DNA of 64,000 nucleotides. Source: Maricaulis maris_C. Its GTDB lineage: Bacteria; Pseudomonadota; Alphaproteobacteria; Caulobacterales; Maricaulaceae. This document shows, one piece after another, positions 36,105 to 45,900 of this stretch; positions within the stretch are counted from its first letter, which is position 1; each line of letters starts with the position of its first letter. The notes under the pieces are model-generated. The model was given only the letters and a program-made list of their open reading frames with translations, did no database searches and was not told the DNA's origin. The stretch lies in contig NZ_JAGDYT010000025.1 of the NCBI RefSeq assembly GCF_049116555.1, positions 62,001 through 126,000 on the forward strand, given 5' to 3'. Both the position numbers and the translations under genes were made by a program.

Positions 36105-36752
36105 ATGAGCGACACAGAGAACAAGCCGCAGAGCGAAACCGAAACCCCGGAAGACGAGACCGTGAACACAGCGTCCGCTGCCGGCAGCGAGAATGAGCAT
36201 GAGACTGAGGCGGAAGCCGAACTGGATCCGGTCCTCAAACTGACCGCCGAACTCGATTCCATGCGCGACAAGCTGATGCGCGCACTGGCTGAAGCGGACA
36301 ATGCCCGCAAGCGTGCCGCCCGCGACGTGGCCGATGCCCGGAGCTATGCCGTATCCAGCTTTGCCAAGGACATGCTCGACGTGTCTGACAATCTTGCCCG
36401 TGCCATGGCCTCGGCCGACGAATCCGCGCTCGCCGACGTGCCGGGCTCGGTAAAGAACCTGGTCGAAGGCGTTGCCATGACCGAGAAGGCGCTGATCGCG
36501 AAGATGGAGCGCCACGGCGTGAAGAAGGTCGATCCGCAGCCGGGTGACACGTTCGACCCGCACAAACATCAGGCCGTCGCGCAAATCCCGTCGGACCACG
36601 GCGCTGGCAAGATCGCCAATGTCATGCAGACCGGTTTTGTGATTGCAGACCGCACACTGCGCGCTGCCATGGTCGCGGTTTCTTCCGGCCCGGCCGCAGG
36701 CGATGGAGACGCATCTGGCGGTTCCGGTGGCAATGTCGACATGAAGGCCTGA
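36105..36752 (+). CDS. grpE: Nucleotide exchange factor GrpE
   Basis: The co-chaperone that releases ADP from DnaK. A 215-residue protein with an acidic N-terminal tail, a long coiled-coil helix (KLTAELDSMRDKLMRALAEA) and a C-terminal beta domain with the signature KVDPQPGDTFDPHKHQAV. Start ATG 36105, just after the hrcA stop, is chosen over an upstream in-frame ATG that lies inside hrcA. Its proximity to hrcA suggests one operon, while dnaK-dnaJ is 3 kb downstream. Confidence 0.95.
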   Translation: MSDTENKPQSETETPEDETVNTASAAGSENEHETEAEAELDPVLKLTAELDSMRDKLMRALAEADNARKRAARDVADARSYAVSSFAKDMLDVSDNLARAMASADESALADVPGSVKNLVEGVAMTEKALIAKMERHGVKKVDPQPGDTFDPHKHQAVAQIPSDHGAGKIANVMQTGFVIADRTLRAAMVAVSSGPAAGDGDASGGSGGNVDMKA

Positions 36753-36852
36753 CGGGCTCACGACCCGTCACATTTGCGATGGCCCACAACCCGACGCTCG
36801 CCTCGGCCCTCTTCACGGGGCATGATGCGGCGCGCGCGCGTGGGAGGTGACG

Positions 36853-38406
36853 ATGTCGATGCTACCGAGTTGGGCCATGGATACGATGAACATCCTGACC
36901 CAGGCCTTTATTCTCGCCGTGGGCCTGGCCGTTCTGATCGGCTTCTTCATGTATGTGGCGGACATCACCCAGACCCGGGATGCCGTGCGCCGGAATTATC
37001 CGCTATTCGGGCGCTTTCGCTCACTCTTCACGACGCTGGGGGAGTTCTTCCGGCAATACTTCTTCGCCATGGACCGCGAGGAATTGCCCTTCAACCGGGC
37101 TGAACGGGACTGGGTCTACCGGTCCTCAGAGGGCAAGGGCGGGACCATTCCTTTCGGCTCCACCAAGCCGATGGACAAGCCGGGCACGGCGATTTTCGTC
37201 AATTGCCCCTTTCCCCTGCTCGACGACGATGCCGCTGAATCCCGTCCCATGCGGATCGGCCCACAGGCCCGTACCCCCTATGACGCGCCCTCATTCTTCA
37301 ATATTTCCGGCATGAGCTATGGCGCATTGTCGAAGCCGGCCGTGCGGGCCCTGTCACGCGGCGCGGCGAAGGCCGGGATCTGGATGAATACCGGCGAGGG
37401 CGGATTGTCGCCCATGCATCTTGAAGGCGGTTGCGACATCGTTTTCCAGATTGGGACCGCGAAATACGGCGTCCGCAACGCAGAAGGCGGCCTGTCCGAC
37501 AGTAATTTGCGGAAAATGGCAGCGCACGAACAGGTGCGCATGTTCGAGCTCAAACTCTCGCAGGGCGCAAAACCGGGCAAGGGCGGCATCCTGCCGGCCG
37601 AGAAAGTCACGCGGGATATTGCGACAATCCGCGGCATTCCGGTTGGCCAGGCATCGATTTCCCCCAATCGTCATCCCGAGTTCGACGATATTGGCGGCCT
37701 GCTGGACATGATGGGGCATATCCGCGAAGTCACCGGCAAGCCGATCGGCTTCAAGGCCGTCATCGGGGCTTATGGCTGGCTCGAGGAGATGTGCGAAGAG
37801 ATAACGAAGCGCGGACCCGAAAATGCGCCGGATTTCTTCACCATAGACAGCGGCGATGGCGGGACTGGCGCAGCTCCCATGGCGCTGATGGATAATGTCG
37901 GCCTGACAATCCGCGAAAGCCTTCCAATTGTCGTTTCCATCCTCGAGCGTTACGGCCTGAAAGAACGCATCCGGATCATCGCTTCAGGCAAACTCCTGAC
38001 CCCTGGTGCGGTCGCTTGGGCACTGGCCGCTGGAGCCGACTTCATTCAGTGCGGGCGCGGTTTCATGTTCTCGTTGGGCTGCATCCAGGCGCTGAAATGC
38101 CACCAGAACACCTGCCCGACTGGCGTCACGACGCACAAGAAAAGCCTGCAGCGCGGCCTGGTGGTGCGTGACAAGGCCGAACGGGTTGCGGTCTATGCCG
38201 ATACGGTCCGCAAGCATGTCGAGATGATCGCCCATTCCTGTGGCGTACCGGAACCGCGCCGGCTCGGGCGCAAGCATGTCCGCATCGTCCAGGCCAATGG
38301 ACGTTCTCTACCGATGACGACCTTGAACTACCTGCCGGATGATGACGCGCCGAACCGGTTGACCCCGGCCGGCGGTGGCGCCCCGGGCCTGCCTAAGCAG
38401 CCCTAG
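36853..38406 (+). CDS. Membrane-anchored FMN-binding glutamate-synthase-domain protein
   Basis: A 517-residue protein: one N-terminal membrane segment (NILTQAFILAVGLAVLIGFF) followed by the FMN/4Fe-type central domain of glutamate synthase (SFFNISGMSYGALSKPAVRA; GGIWMN/EGGLSPMHLEGG area; PDFFTIDSGDGGTGAAP; ALKCHQNTCPTGVTTHK). The glutamine amidotransferase domain of true GltB is missing, so it must use another nitrogen donor or do another oxidation. Start ATG 36853 follows a GGAGGTG at ideal distance. A small membrane gene follows 3 bases after the stop and may be a partner. Confidence 0.85.
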   Translation: MSMLPSWAMDTMNILTQAFILAVGLAVLIGFFMYVADITQTRDAVRRNYPLFGRFRSLFTTLGEFFRQYFFAMDREELPFNRAERDWVYRSSEGKGGTIPFGSTKPMDKPGTAIFVNCPFPLLDDDAAESRPMRIGPQARTPYDAPSFFNISGMSYGALSKPAVRALSRGAAKAGIWMNTGEGGLSPMHLEGGCDIVFQIGTAKYGVRNAEGGLSDSNLRKMAAHEQVRMFELKLSQGAKPGKGGILPAEKVTRDIATIRGIPVGQASISPNRHPEFDDIGGLLDMMGHIREVTGKPIGFKAVIGAYGWLEEMCEEITKRGPENAPDFFTIDSGDGGTGAAPMALMDNVGLTIRESLPIVVSILERYGLKERIRIIASGKLLTPGAVAWALAAGADFIQCGRGFMFSLGCIQALKCHQNTCPTGVTTHKKSLQRGLVVRDKAERVAVYADTVRKHVEMIAHSCGVPEPRRLGRKHVRIVQANGRSLPMTTLNYLPDDDAPNRLTPAGGGAPGLPKQP

Positions 38407-38409
38407 CGC

Positions 38410-38760
38410 ATGTCGCCCCTATTCCTGCTTCAACTCGTTCACACGATCGTATTCATCGTTTGCATTGCGAGCCTGCTACCGATTGGCTGGTACGCTGCCA
38501 GCGGCCACGGCGCGGTGTGGGCAATCTGGGCATTGCTGCCGCCGGTCGGGGTCTTTCTCGGCCTTGTCCTCAATCGCGGACGCTGCATCCTTCAGACACT
38601 GGCCCGACGCATGAGGGGTGTCGAGGAGACGGATCCGCACTGGGTTCGCGATATTCTGTTCTTGCCGGAAAGTTGGGCGCTGAGGGTGGTGCCGGTCATG
38701 GTGCCGGTTTTCCTACTGGTCATTGTGGCGTCCGCGTCTCGGGCAATCGCATCGCTTTGA
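38410..38760 (+). CDS. Hypothetical small membrane protein
   Basis: A 116-residue protein with three hydrophobic segments (LLQLVHTIVFIVCIASLLPI, VWAIWALLPPVGVFLGLVL and VVPVMVPVFLLVIVASASRA) and a basic central loop (RCILQTLARRMRG). No family recognised. It begins 4 bases after the FMN-protein stop, so it is almost certainly co-expressed with it and may help anchor or couple it to the membrane. This role is a guess based on position only. Confidence 0.65.
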   Translation: MSPLFLLQLVHTIVFIVCIASLLPIGWYAASGHGAVWAIWALLPPVGVFLGLVLNRGRCILQTLARRMRGVEETDPHWVRDILFLPESWALRVVPVMVPVFLLVIVASASRAIASL

Positions 38761-38772
38761 TCAAGCTGGTGA

Positions 38773-39414
38773 TCATGACACTCGCTTCACGCGACGCATC
38801 GTCAGATTGATCCGGCCACCACCGGGAAAATAGTCCGGCGGCAAAAGGGTCGATGTGCCAGGATAGATGCGATCAATACCGTGATAACAACGCCGGGCCG
38901 CGCCGCCGAGCACGACCACATCGCCAGATGACAGCACCATCGAGGCCGTCTTGCCACCGCGCTTGGGCCCGCCAAGCCGAAAGCGCGCCTTGTCGCCCAA
39001 CGAGATCGAGACCACCGCCGCATCCGTGGCCTCCTCGTCCCAGTCGATATGCAGGCCCATCTTGCTGTCCGGCGCATACCAGTTGACCAGGCAAGCTTCG
39101 GCATCGACCGGATAATTCGCCAGTTCGCGCCACAGCCCGGTCAACGCGTCCGGCATGGTCGGCCAGGTCTCGCCGGTCTCTGGATGGCAGGGCTCATAGC
39201 GATAGCCGCCGATCTTGTCGGTGACCCAGCCCAGCATGCCGAAATTGGTCATCTTCACCGACAGGGGCTGGCCTGTGCGCGGCATGGTCGGTCGCCAGAA
39301 GGGCGCCTTCTCCTGCGCCGCGATCACCGCTTCGATCAGCGCCTGCTGCTCCGATCGGGAGAGTTTTCCCGGCAGAAGTCGAAAACCGTCCGGCATGACA
39401 TAGGGCGTGCTCAT
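38773..39414 (-). CDS. alkB: AlkB-type DNA oxidative demethylase
   Basis: Fe(II)/2-oxoglutarate dioxygenase that repairs 1-methyladenine and 3-methylcytosine. The 213-residue protein matches AlkB throughout: MTNFGMLGWVTDKIGGYRY, the iron site LHIDWDE and CYHGIDRI, and the 2-oxoglutarate-binding RINLTMRRV. Start ATG 39414 gives the usual length; ATG 39483 would add 23 residues with no family resemblance. It ends 12 bases from the small membrane gene on the opposite strand. No ada-type regulator is adjacent; an Ada-like gene lies at 47633. Confidence 0.92.
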   Translation of the reverse strand: MSTPYVMPDGFRLLPGKLSRSEQQALIEAVIAAQEKAPFWRPTMPRTGQPLSVKMTNFGMLGWVTDKIGGYRYEPCHPETGETWPTMPDALTGLWRELANYPVDAEACLVNWYAPDSKMGLHIDWDEEATDAAVVSISLGDKARFRLGGPKRGGKTASMVLSSGDVVVLGGAARRCYHGIDRIYPGTSTLLPPDYFPGGGRINLTMRRVKRVS

Positions 39415-39724
39415 ACCTTCAAGATGGGCCGCGGTCAGGGCGCTGACCACCCGGTATGTGCGGATTGGCAAGGCTTGAGTCATATCAAATGCGTATGTCG
39501 CATATGCGATGGCGCTGATGCAGGCCTTGCGCTCGCCCTCGCGCCTCCCTAAATCGCCATCAAGCGCAGGGTTCTGCCCTGTGGATTGAACCAAGCCGGT
39601 GTCGGCACACCGGTATCATCAATGACGACCCCGAAGGGGACGGTCAGCGGGATGTGAGGTGCTTCTTTGGAAGGCCCTGCATTCGCCGGACGGGTCCCGC
39701 TTGGAAAAAACGGAGAGACGATCA
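39415..39724. promoter_or_regulatory. Divergent control region between alkB and dnaK
   Basis: 310 bases with no gene. It contains the perfect 12-base palindrome TCGCATATGCGA (39498-39509); a heat-shock-like promoter candidate with CTTGCGC at 39526-39532 and CTCCCTAAAT at 39545-39554 about 13 bases apart; a 7-bp hairpin CCGGTGT/ACACCGG (39596-39613); and CCCC-GAA-GGGG around 39630. The promoter would start dnaK about 160 bases upstream of its ATG. All boxes are by eye. Confidence 0.4.
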
Positions 39725-41635
<1,911 letters not shown>

Positions 41636-41647
41636 GGTCCGGTTTGA

Positions 41648-41672
41648 CCGGGAGGGCTTGTCGCCCTCCCGG
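41648..41672 (+). terminator. Terminator-like hairpin after dnaK
   Basis: Perfect 10-bp stem CCGGGAGGGC (41648-41657) and GCCCTCCCGG (41663-41672) with loop TTGTC, 12 bases after the dnaK stop. Only a weak T stretch (CTCACCTTTC) follows, so read-through into the methyltransferase and dnaJ is likely. It would set a DnaK excess over DnaJ or stabilise the dnaK message end. Confidence 0.65.
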
Positions 41673-41692
41673 CTCACCTTTCGAGCCCGACC

Positions 41693-42559
41693 ATGACCCG
41701 TCCCGACCCCTTGACCGCTCCGTTTGGAGCCTTCGCTCTTTCGCCGCTGGCCGAGCGTGTCCGTCGCCTTCCGATGGCGATGCCCGGTGACGCGCTGCGC
41801 CGTAGTGCGGAATCAATTGTGAGACGGGCCCTGATGTCCGGCGGTCGCGAGATCGCCGATATCGAGGTCTTTCCCGGCCAGTTCGCGCGCGTCCATTTGC
41901 GCGATAATCGCTGCGAGAAACGGGTCTTCGCCGGGTCGAAGAGCTGGGACAATGCCGAGCGCCGTGCCATTCGCGAGGCCATGGCGGCCAAGCCCGCCGA
42001 AGAGGCCTTCATCTTCGTCGACGCCGGCGCCAATGCCGGTCTCTACACGCTCTCCGTCCTCGCCGATGCTGCCGCGCAGTCACATCCCGTCAAGGCGATC
42101 GCCATCGAGCCTGATACCGAAAACCGGCGCCGACTCGAATTCAACCTCGCTGTTTCCAAGGCCGGGAGCGTGACTGTCCTGCCCTATGCGCTGGGTGCGG
42201 AAGAAGGCGAAGGCGCCATGGTGCAGTCGGTTACCAATCGCGGCGAGGTCCATGTCGCCACAGCAAGCGAGACCGGCGACACGATACGGTTGCGCCCGCT
42301 CGAAGCGGCACTGGCCGAAGCGGGCGTCGAGCGTGTCGACGTCATGAAAATGGACATTGAGGGATTTGAAACCCCGGTCCTGAAAGCTTTCTTCGCCGAG
42401 GCTCCAAAGAGTCTTTGGCCGACGATGATCCTATTGGAGACCCGGCATGAAGCCGCCATCACCGAAGGCGCTTCCGGTCTCTGCCTCGAACACGGCTACA
42501 CAGTGGCCCAGCAAATGCGGCAGAACGCGGTTCTGGTCCTGCGGACAGGTGAACAGTGA
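41693..42559 (+). CDS. FkbM family SAM-dependent methyltransferase
   Basis: A 288-residue class I methyltransferase of the FkbM type: SAM loop IFVDAGANAGLYTLSVLAD, acidic second motif AIAIEPDTENRRRLEFNL, and the family block VDVMKMDIEGFETPVLKAF near the C terminus. FkbM enzymes O-methylate sugars or polyketides; no substrate can be read here. It lies between dnaK and dnaJ, with its stop overlapping the dnaJ start by one base (TGATG), so dnaJ translation probably depends on it. No membrane segment or signal peptide. Confidence 0.87.
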   Translation: MTRPDPLTAPFGAFALSPLAERVRRLPMAMPGDALRRSAESIVRRALMSGGREIADIEVFPGQFARVHLRDNRCEKRVFAGSKSWDNAERRAIREAMAAKPAEEAFIFVDAGANAGLYTLSVLADAAAQSHPVKAIAIEPDTENRRRLEFNLAVSKAGSVTVLPYALGAEEGEGAMVQSVTNRGEVHVATASETGDTIRLRPLEAALAEAGVERVDVMKMDIEGFETPVLKAFFAEAPKSLWPTMILLETRHEAAITEGASGLCLEHGYTVAQQMRQNAVLVLRTGEQ

Positions 42560-43749
42560 TGAGCAAGCGTGATTTCTATGAAGTCCTGGGTGTCGAGAAA
42601 GGCGCCGACGAGAAGGCTCTGAAGAGCGCCTATCGCAAACAGGCGATGAAATTCCACCCGGACCGCAATGCCGGCGATGCCGAGGCCGAGGCGAAGTTCA
42701 AGGAAGTCGGCGAGGCCTGGTCGGTTCTCTCCGACCCGAACAAGCGCGCCGCTTATGACCGCATGGGTCACGCCGCTTTCGAGCAGGGCGGCATGGGCGG
42801 CGGCCAAGGTCCATTCGGCGGTGGCGGCGGCGGTGCAGCCGACTTCTCGGACATTTTTGAACAGGTTTTTGGCGAGGCCTTCAATATGGGCGGCGGCATG
42901 GGCGGCCGACGCGGCGGCCGCGGCCAGTCCGGTCCGGCCCGCGGCGCCGATCTGCGCTATGACATGGAAATCTCGCTGGAGGATGCCTTCAACGGCGCCG
43001 ATGAGACCATCAAGGTTCCCACCGCCATGCATTGCGAACGGTGTGACGGCCAGGGCAATGAGCCGGGTACGGAGCTGGACACATGCGGCACCTGTCAGGG
43101 TGCAGGTCGAATCCGTCGCTCCCAGGGTTTTTTCACGATGGAGCAGACCTGTCCGCAATGCGGCGGGCGCGGCCAGTACGTCAAAACGCCCTGCCAGGAC
43201 TGTGATGGCGTCGGACGCGTGCGCAAGACCCGTACCCTCAATGTCACCGTTCCGTCTGGCGTCGAGGATGGCACCCGTATCCGGCTGGCCGGTGAGGGCG
43301 AGGCTGGAGCGCGTGGCGGGCCGCGCGGTGATCTCTATATTTTCATCTCGGTGCGTGAGCACGAGATTTTCGAGCGTGACGGGCCCAACCTGTATTGCCG
43401 GACGCCGGCCTCCATGGTCCAGGCGGCCCTGGGCTGCACCATCCAGGTTCCCACCATTGAAGGCGGCAAGGCCGAGATGAAGATCGCCGAAGGTGCTCAG
43501 ACCGGCAAGCGCATGCGCATGCGCGGCAAGGGCATGCCCCGCCTTCGCGGCGGGCCGCGCGGTGACATGATCGTCGAGCTCTTCGTCGAGACCCCACGTA
43601 ATCTTTGCGACCGCCAGAAAGAGATTTTGAAAGAATTCTGTGACCTGTCCGGCGAGAACTGTAATCCCGACAGCGCCGGTTTCTTCAACAAGGTCAAGCA
43701 GTTCTGGGATGAGGTAACGACGGATGACGGGCGACCCAATGCCGGCTGA
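42559..43749 (+). CDS. dnaJ: Chaperone DnaJ (Hsp40)
   Basis: Stimulates DnaK ATPase and delivers substrates. 396 residues: J-domain with the HPD motif (H33), a long Gly/Phe-rich linker (GGMGGGQGPFGGGGGG), four CxxCxGxG zinc repeats (CERCDGQG, CGTCQGAG, CPQCGGRG, CQDCDGVG) and the C-terminal substrate domains. ATG 42559 is chosen over GTG 42556 because it forms the TGATG overlap with the upstream stop and encodes the family start SKRDFYEVLG. Confidence 0.97.
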   Translation: MSKRDFYEVLGVEKGADEKALKSAYRKQAMKFHPDRNAGDAEAEAKFKEVGEAWSVLSDPNKRAAYDRMGHAAFEQGGMGGGQGPFGGGGGGAADFSDIFEQVFGEAFNMGGGMGGRRGGRGQSGPARGADLRYDMEISLEDAFNGADETIKVPTAMHCERCDGQGNEPGTELDTCGTCQGAGRIRRSQGFFTMEQTCPQCGGRGQYVKTPCQDCDGVGRVRKTRTLNVTVPSGVEDGTRIRLAGEGEAGARGGPRGDLYIFISVREHEIFERDGPNLYCRTPASMVQAALGCTIQVPTIEGGKAEMKIAEGAQTGKRMRMRGKGMPRLRGGPRGDMIVELFVETPRNLCDRQKEILKEFCDLSGENCNPDSAGFFNKVKQFWDEVTTDDGRPNAG

Positions 43750-43823
43750 ACCTGACCGGGCGTGAAACAACACGACCGGGTATGGGATGACAGGCCAAGG
43801 CGGAACGGCTTACCAATCACGGT

Positions 43824-44951
43824 ATGAACCAGACGCCTGCCCCTGATGAAACCGAACCGGAGGCCATTGAGCGTCCGACGGATTGCTTCCAGCCTGCGGA
43901 AGTGCGTTTCTACGCCCTGTCGCCGCTCGGGTTTGGCGGTACCACCGCGCTGATCCTGTTCCTCGTCTACGGCTTCTACCTGGTAGTCGCGACGCTGACG
44001 CAGCGGCCACCGGTCTTCGAGCCTGGTGCAGCGGGCGAAATGGTCATGACCCAGGTCGCCTGGATCGCTCTGGTTCTTTCCCTCATCTTCACAGCGGGTA
44101 CGGCCTTTACCGAGTCCGGGCGCCACATGTGGGCAAGGGAAAGAGAGCTCTTGATCGCGGCGCTGAAACCGAGCGGGGTGGTCGAGGTCGAGGCACTCAA
44201 TGCCGGCATCCCGGCCCGTTGGCGCCGACAATACCTGACCATGTTTGTCGTCGGTGCCATCGCGGGCCTGGTATTCAATGGCTTCATGATCGTCTCCGGC
44301 GGCTTCAGTTTCATCGAGTACGCCAATTCCGTCGGGCTCTGGTTCCTGGTGGTCTCGCCCCTGCTCTACGGGATCGGTTTTCGAGCGGGGGTCGATGTGG
44401 CGCGAGAGAGCGGAGCCCTGAAAGCCTTGATCCGCGGCCATCTCGCAGTCGACCTGTTCCATCTCGAGCGCCTGGCCGTGTTCGGTCGAATTGGCCTGAA
44501 GGCGGCTCGCTCCTGGATGATCATGGCGGCAATTCTTCTGCTATTCCTGATCAATCCGAACAACCCGCAACAAATTTTCGACGCCAGCCAGTTATGGATG
44601 ACCATCCCGGTGGTCGGCGTGTCCGTCCTGGGCGGACTTTTCCTGCTCACGAGCGCCGTGCATCCGGTGCACAAGAAAATATGCGCGGCCAAGCAGACCG
44701 AGCTCGCGCGCATTCACGCCGAGATGGACCGGGTTCGTGACCATGCCCTGGCCGGGGATCCCGCGGCGGCGGCGGCTCTGGCCGGACTGACCGACTATGA
44801 AGTCTGGATCACCAATCGCCCGGAATGGCCGGTATCCAGCGGCGTGACGACCCGCTTCTCGCTCTATATCCTGCTTCCGCTTCTGCCCATTCTCGGCTCC
44901 TATATCTTTGAAAAGATTGCGGACCAGCTCGTCACAGGAACTCCGGTTTGA
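43824..44951 (+). CDS. Hypothetical multi-pass membrane protein between dnaJ and dapB
   Basis: Not recognised. 375 residues with about six hydrophobic segments: 36-58 (GFGGTTALILFLVYGFYLVV), 75-95, 140-162, 170-190, a segment at WMIMAAILLLFLI, and one at WMTIPVVGVSVLGGLFLLTS; a last one (YILLPLLPILGSYIFEKI) is near the C terminus. Acidic N-terminal tail. A long helical cytoplasmic stretch (RIHAEMDRVRDHALAGD) precedes the final segment. The stop overlaps the dapB TTG start. It occupies a slot where dnaJ-dapB are often direct neighbours. Confidence 0.75.
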   Translation: MNQTPAPDETEPEAIERPTDCFQPAEVRFYALSPLGFGGTTALILFLVYGFYLVVATLTQRPPVFEPGAAGEMVMTQVAWIALVLSLIFTAGTAFTESGRHMWARERELLIAALKPSGVVEVEALNAGIPARWRRQYLTMFVVGAIAGLVFNGFMIVSGGFSFIEYANSVGLWFLVVSPLLYGIGFRAGVDVARESGALKALIRGHLAVDLFHLERLAVFGRIGLKAARSWMIMAAILLLFLINPNNPQQIFDASQLWMTIPVVGVSVLGGLFLLTSAVHPVHKKICAAKQTELARIHAEMDRVRDHALAGDPAAAAALAGLTDYEVWITNRPEWPVSSGVTTRFSLYILLPLLPILGSYIFEKIADQLVTGTPV

Positions 44952-45769
44952 CCTCTCCCATCCGCGTTACAGTGCTTGGCCCGACCGGCCGGCTGGGCAG
45001 CGCCATCTGCCACGCGCTTCTGGATTCACCTGATTTCAGGCTCGCCGGCGCTGTTGTCCGAGCGGAATCGCCTGCCTGCGGTGTCGATATCGGGACATGG
45101 CTTGAGCGCGATCCCATCGGTTGCCTGGGTGAGACCGCGCTGGAGCAAGCCGTGCACGGGGCCGATATCGTCATCGATTCCAGTCTGCCGGGCATGACCG
45201 TTGCCGCGGCAGAACGTCTGGCGAGCCTCGGTGGGCCAAGCCTGGTCACCGGTGTGACGGGGTTCAATCGCGACCAGGAAGCCCGACTTGCAACGTGTTC
45301 GGACAAGATCCCGCTCCTCGCCGCCGGAAATTTCTCGCTTGGTGTTGCCGTGACAGAAGCCCTGGTGCGCCAAGCCGCGCGCCTGCCGGCGAAGGCGTGG
45401 GATATCGAGGTTCACGAGACCCATCACAAGCGCAAGGCCGATGCGCCCTCCGGAACAGCCATCATGCTGGCCCGCGCCGCGGCCGAGGCCCGCGGGGAAC
45501 GCCTGGAAGATGTTGCGACATGGAGCCGGGAAGGCACGACCGGTCCGCGTCAGAGCGGCTCGATCGGCTTTGCCGTCAGCCGTGGCGGCTCTGTGGTCGG
45601 CGAACATGCGGTGCGCTATCTCGCCGAGCTTGAGGAGATCACAATCTCCCACCGCGCGCTCGATCGCTCGATCTTTGCCCGCGGCGCCCTGGAGGCGGCC
45701 CGCTGGATGATCAATGAAGGCGAGGGTCGACCGAACGGGCGCTATACCATGCAGGATGTCGTCGGATAG
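44948..45769 (+). CDS. dapB: 4-hydroxy-tetrahydrodipicolinate reductase
   Basis: Lysine/diaminopimelate pathway enzyme. 273 residues: dinucleotide fold VTVLGPTGRLGSAI, LAAGNFSLGVAV, and the catalytic HETHHKRKADAPSGTA. The start is TTG at 44948, forming a TTGA overlap with the preceding stop, with AGGAA about 8 bases upstream; no other start precedes the conserved RVTVLGPTG. A perfect hairpin (45783-45799) follows the gene. Confidence 0.94.
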   Translation: MTSPIRVTVLGPTGRLGSAICHALLDSPDFRLAGAVVRAESPACGVDIGTWLERDPIGCLGETALEQAVHGADIVIDSSLPGMTVAAAERLASLGGPSLVTGVTGFNRDQEARLATCSDKIPLLAAGNFSLGVAVTEALVRQAARLPAKAWDIEVHETHHKRKADAPSGTAIMLARAAAEARGERLEDVATWSREGTTGPRQSGSIGFAVSRGGSVVGEHAVRYLAELEEITISHRALDRSIFARGALEAARWMINEGEGRPNGRYTMQDVVG

Positions 45770-45782
45770 GGCCTCATCCACC

Positions 45783-45799
45783 CTGACACTTCGTGTCAG
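45783..45799 (+). terminator. Hairpin after dapB, possibly terminator or operator
   Basis: CTGACAC-TTC-GTGTCAG is a perfect 7-bp inverted repeat with a three-base loop, 14 bases after the dapB stop. A short pyrimidine stretch (TCTTCAACTT) follows. It may end the dnaK-dapB message. It also lies about 100 bases before the WYL regulator and could be bound by that protein; the sequence cannot decide. Confidence 0.5.
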
Positions 45800-45900
45800 T
45801 CTTCAACTTGCATGCGAGTGTCGCACGTGAAACCTCGCGACTTGCCGCATACCACAAATCCTGACATCATCCCGCCATAACGGTATTGCAGGAGGTGTCA

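Noticed and set aside
39415..39594. Longer AlkB starting at 39483 or 39594
   Set aside because: The extra residues do not resemble AlkB, and the shorter form has the standard length.
42496..43773. 425-codon minus-strand frame antisense to dnaJ
   Set aside because: Repeats such as Ala/His runs reflect the Gly-rich linker and zinc repeats of dnaJ read backwards.
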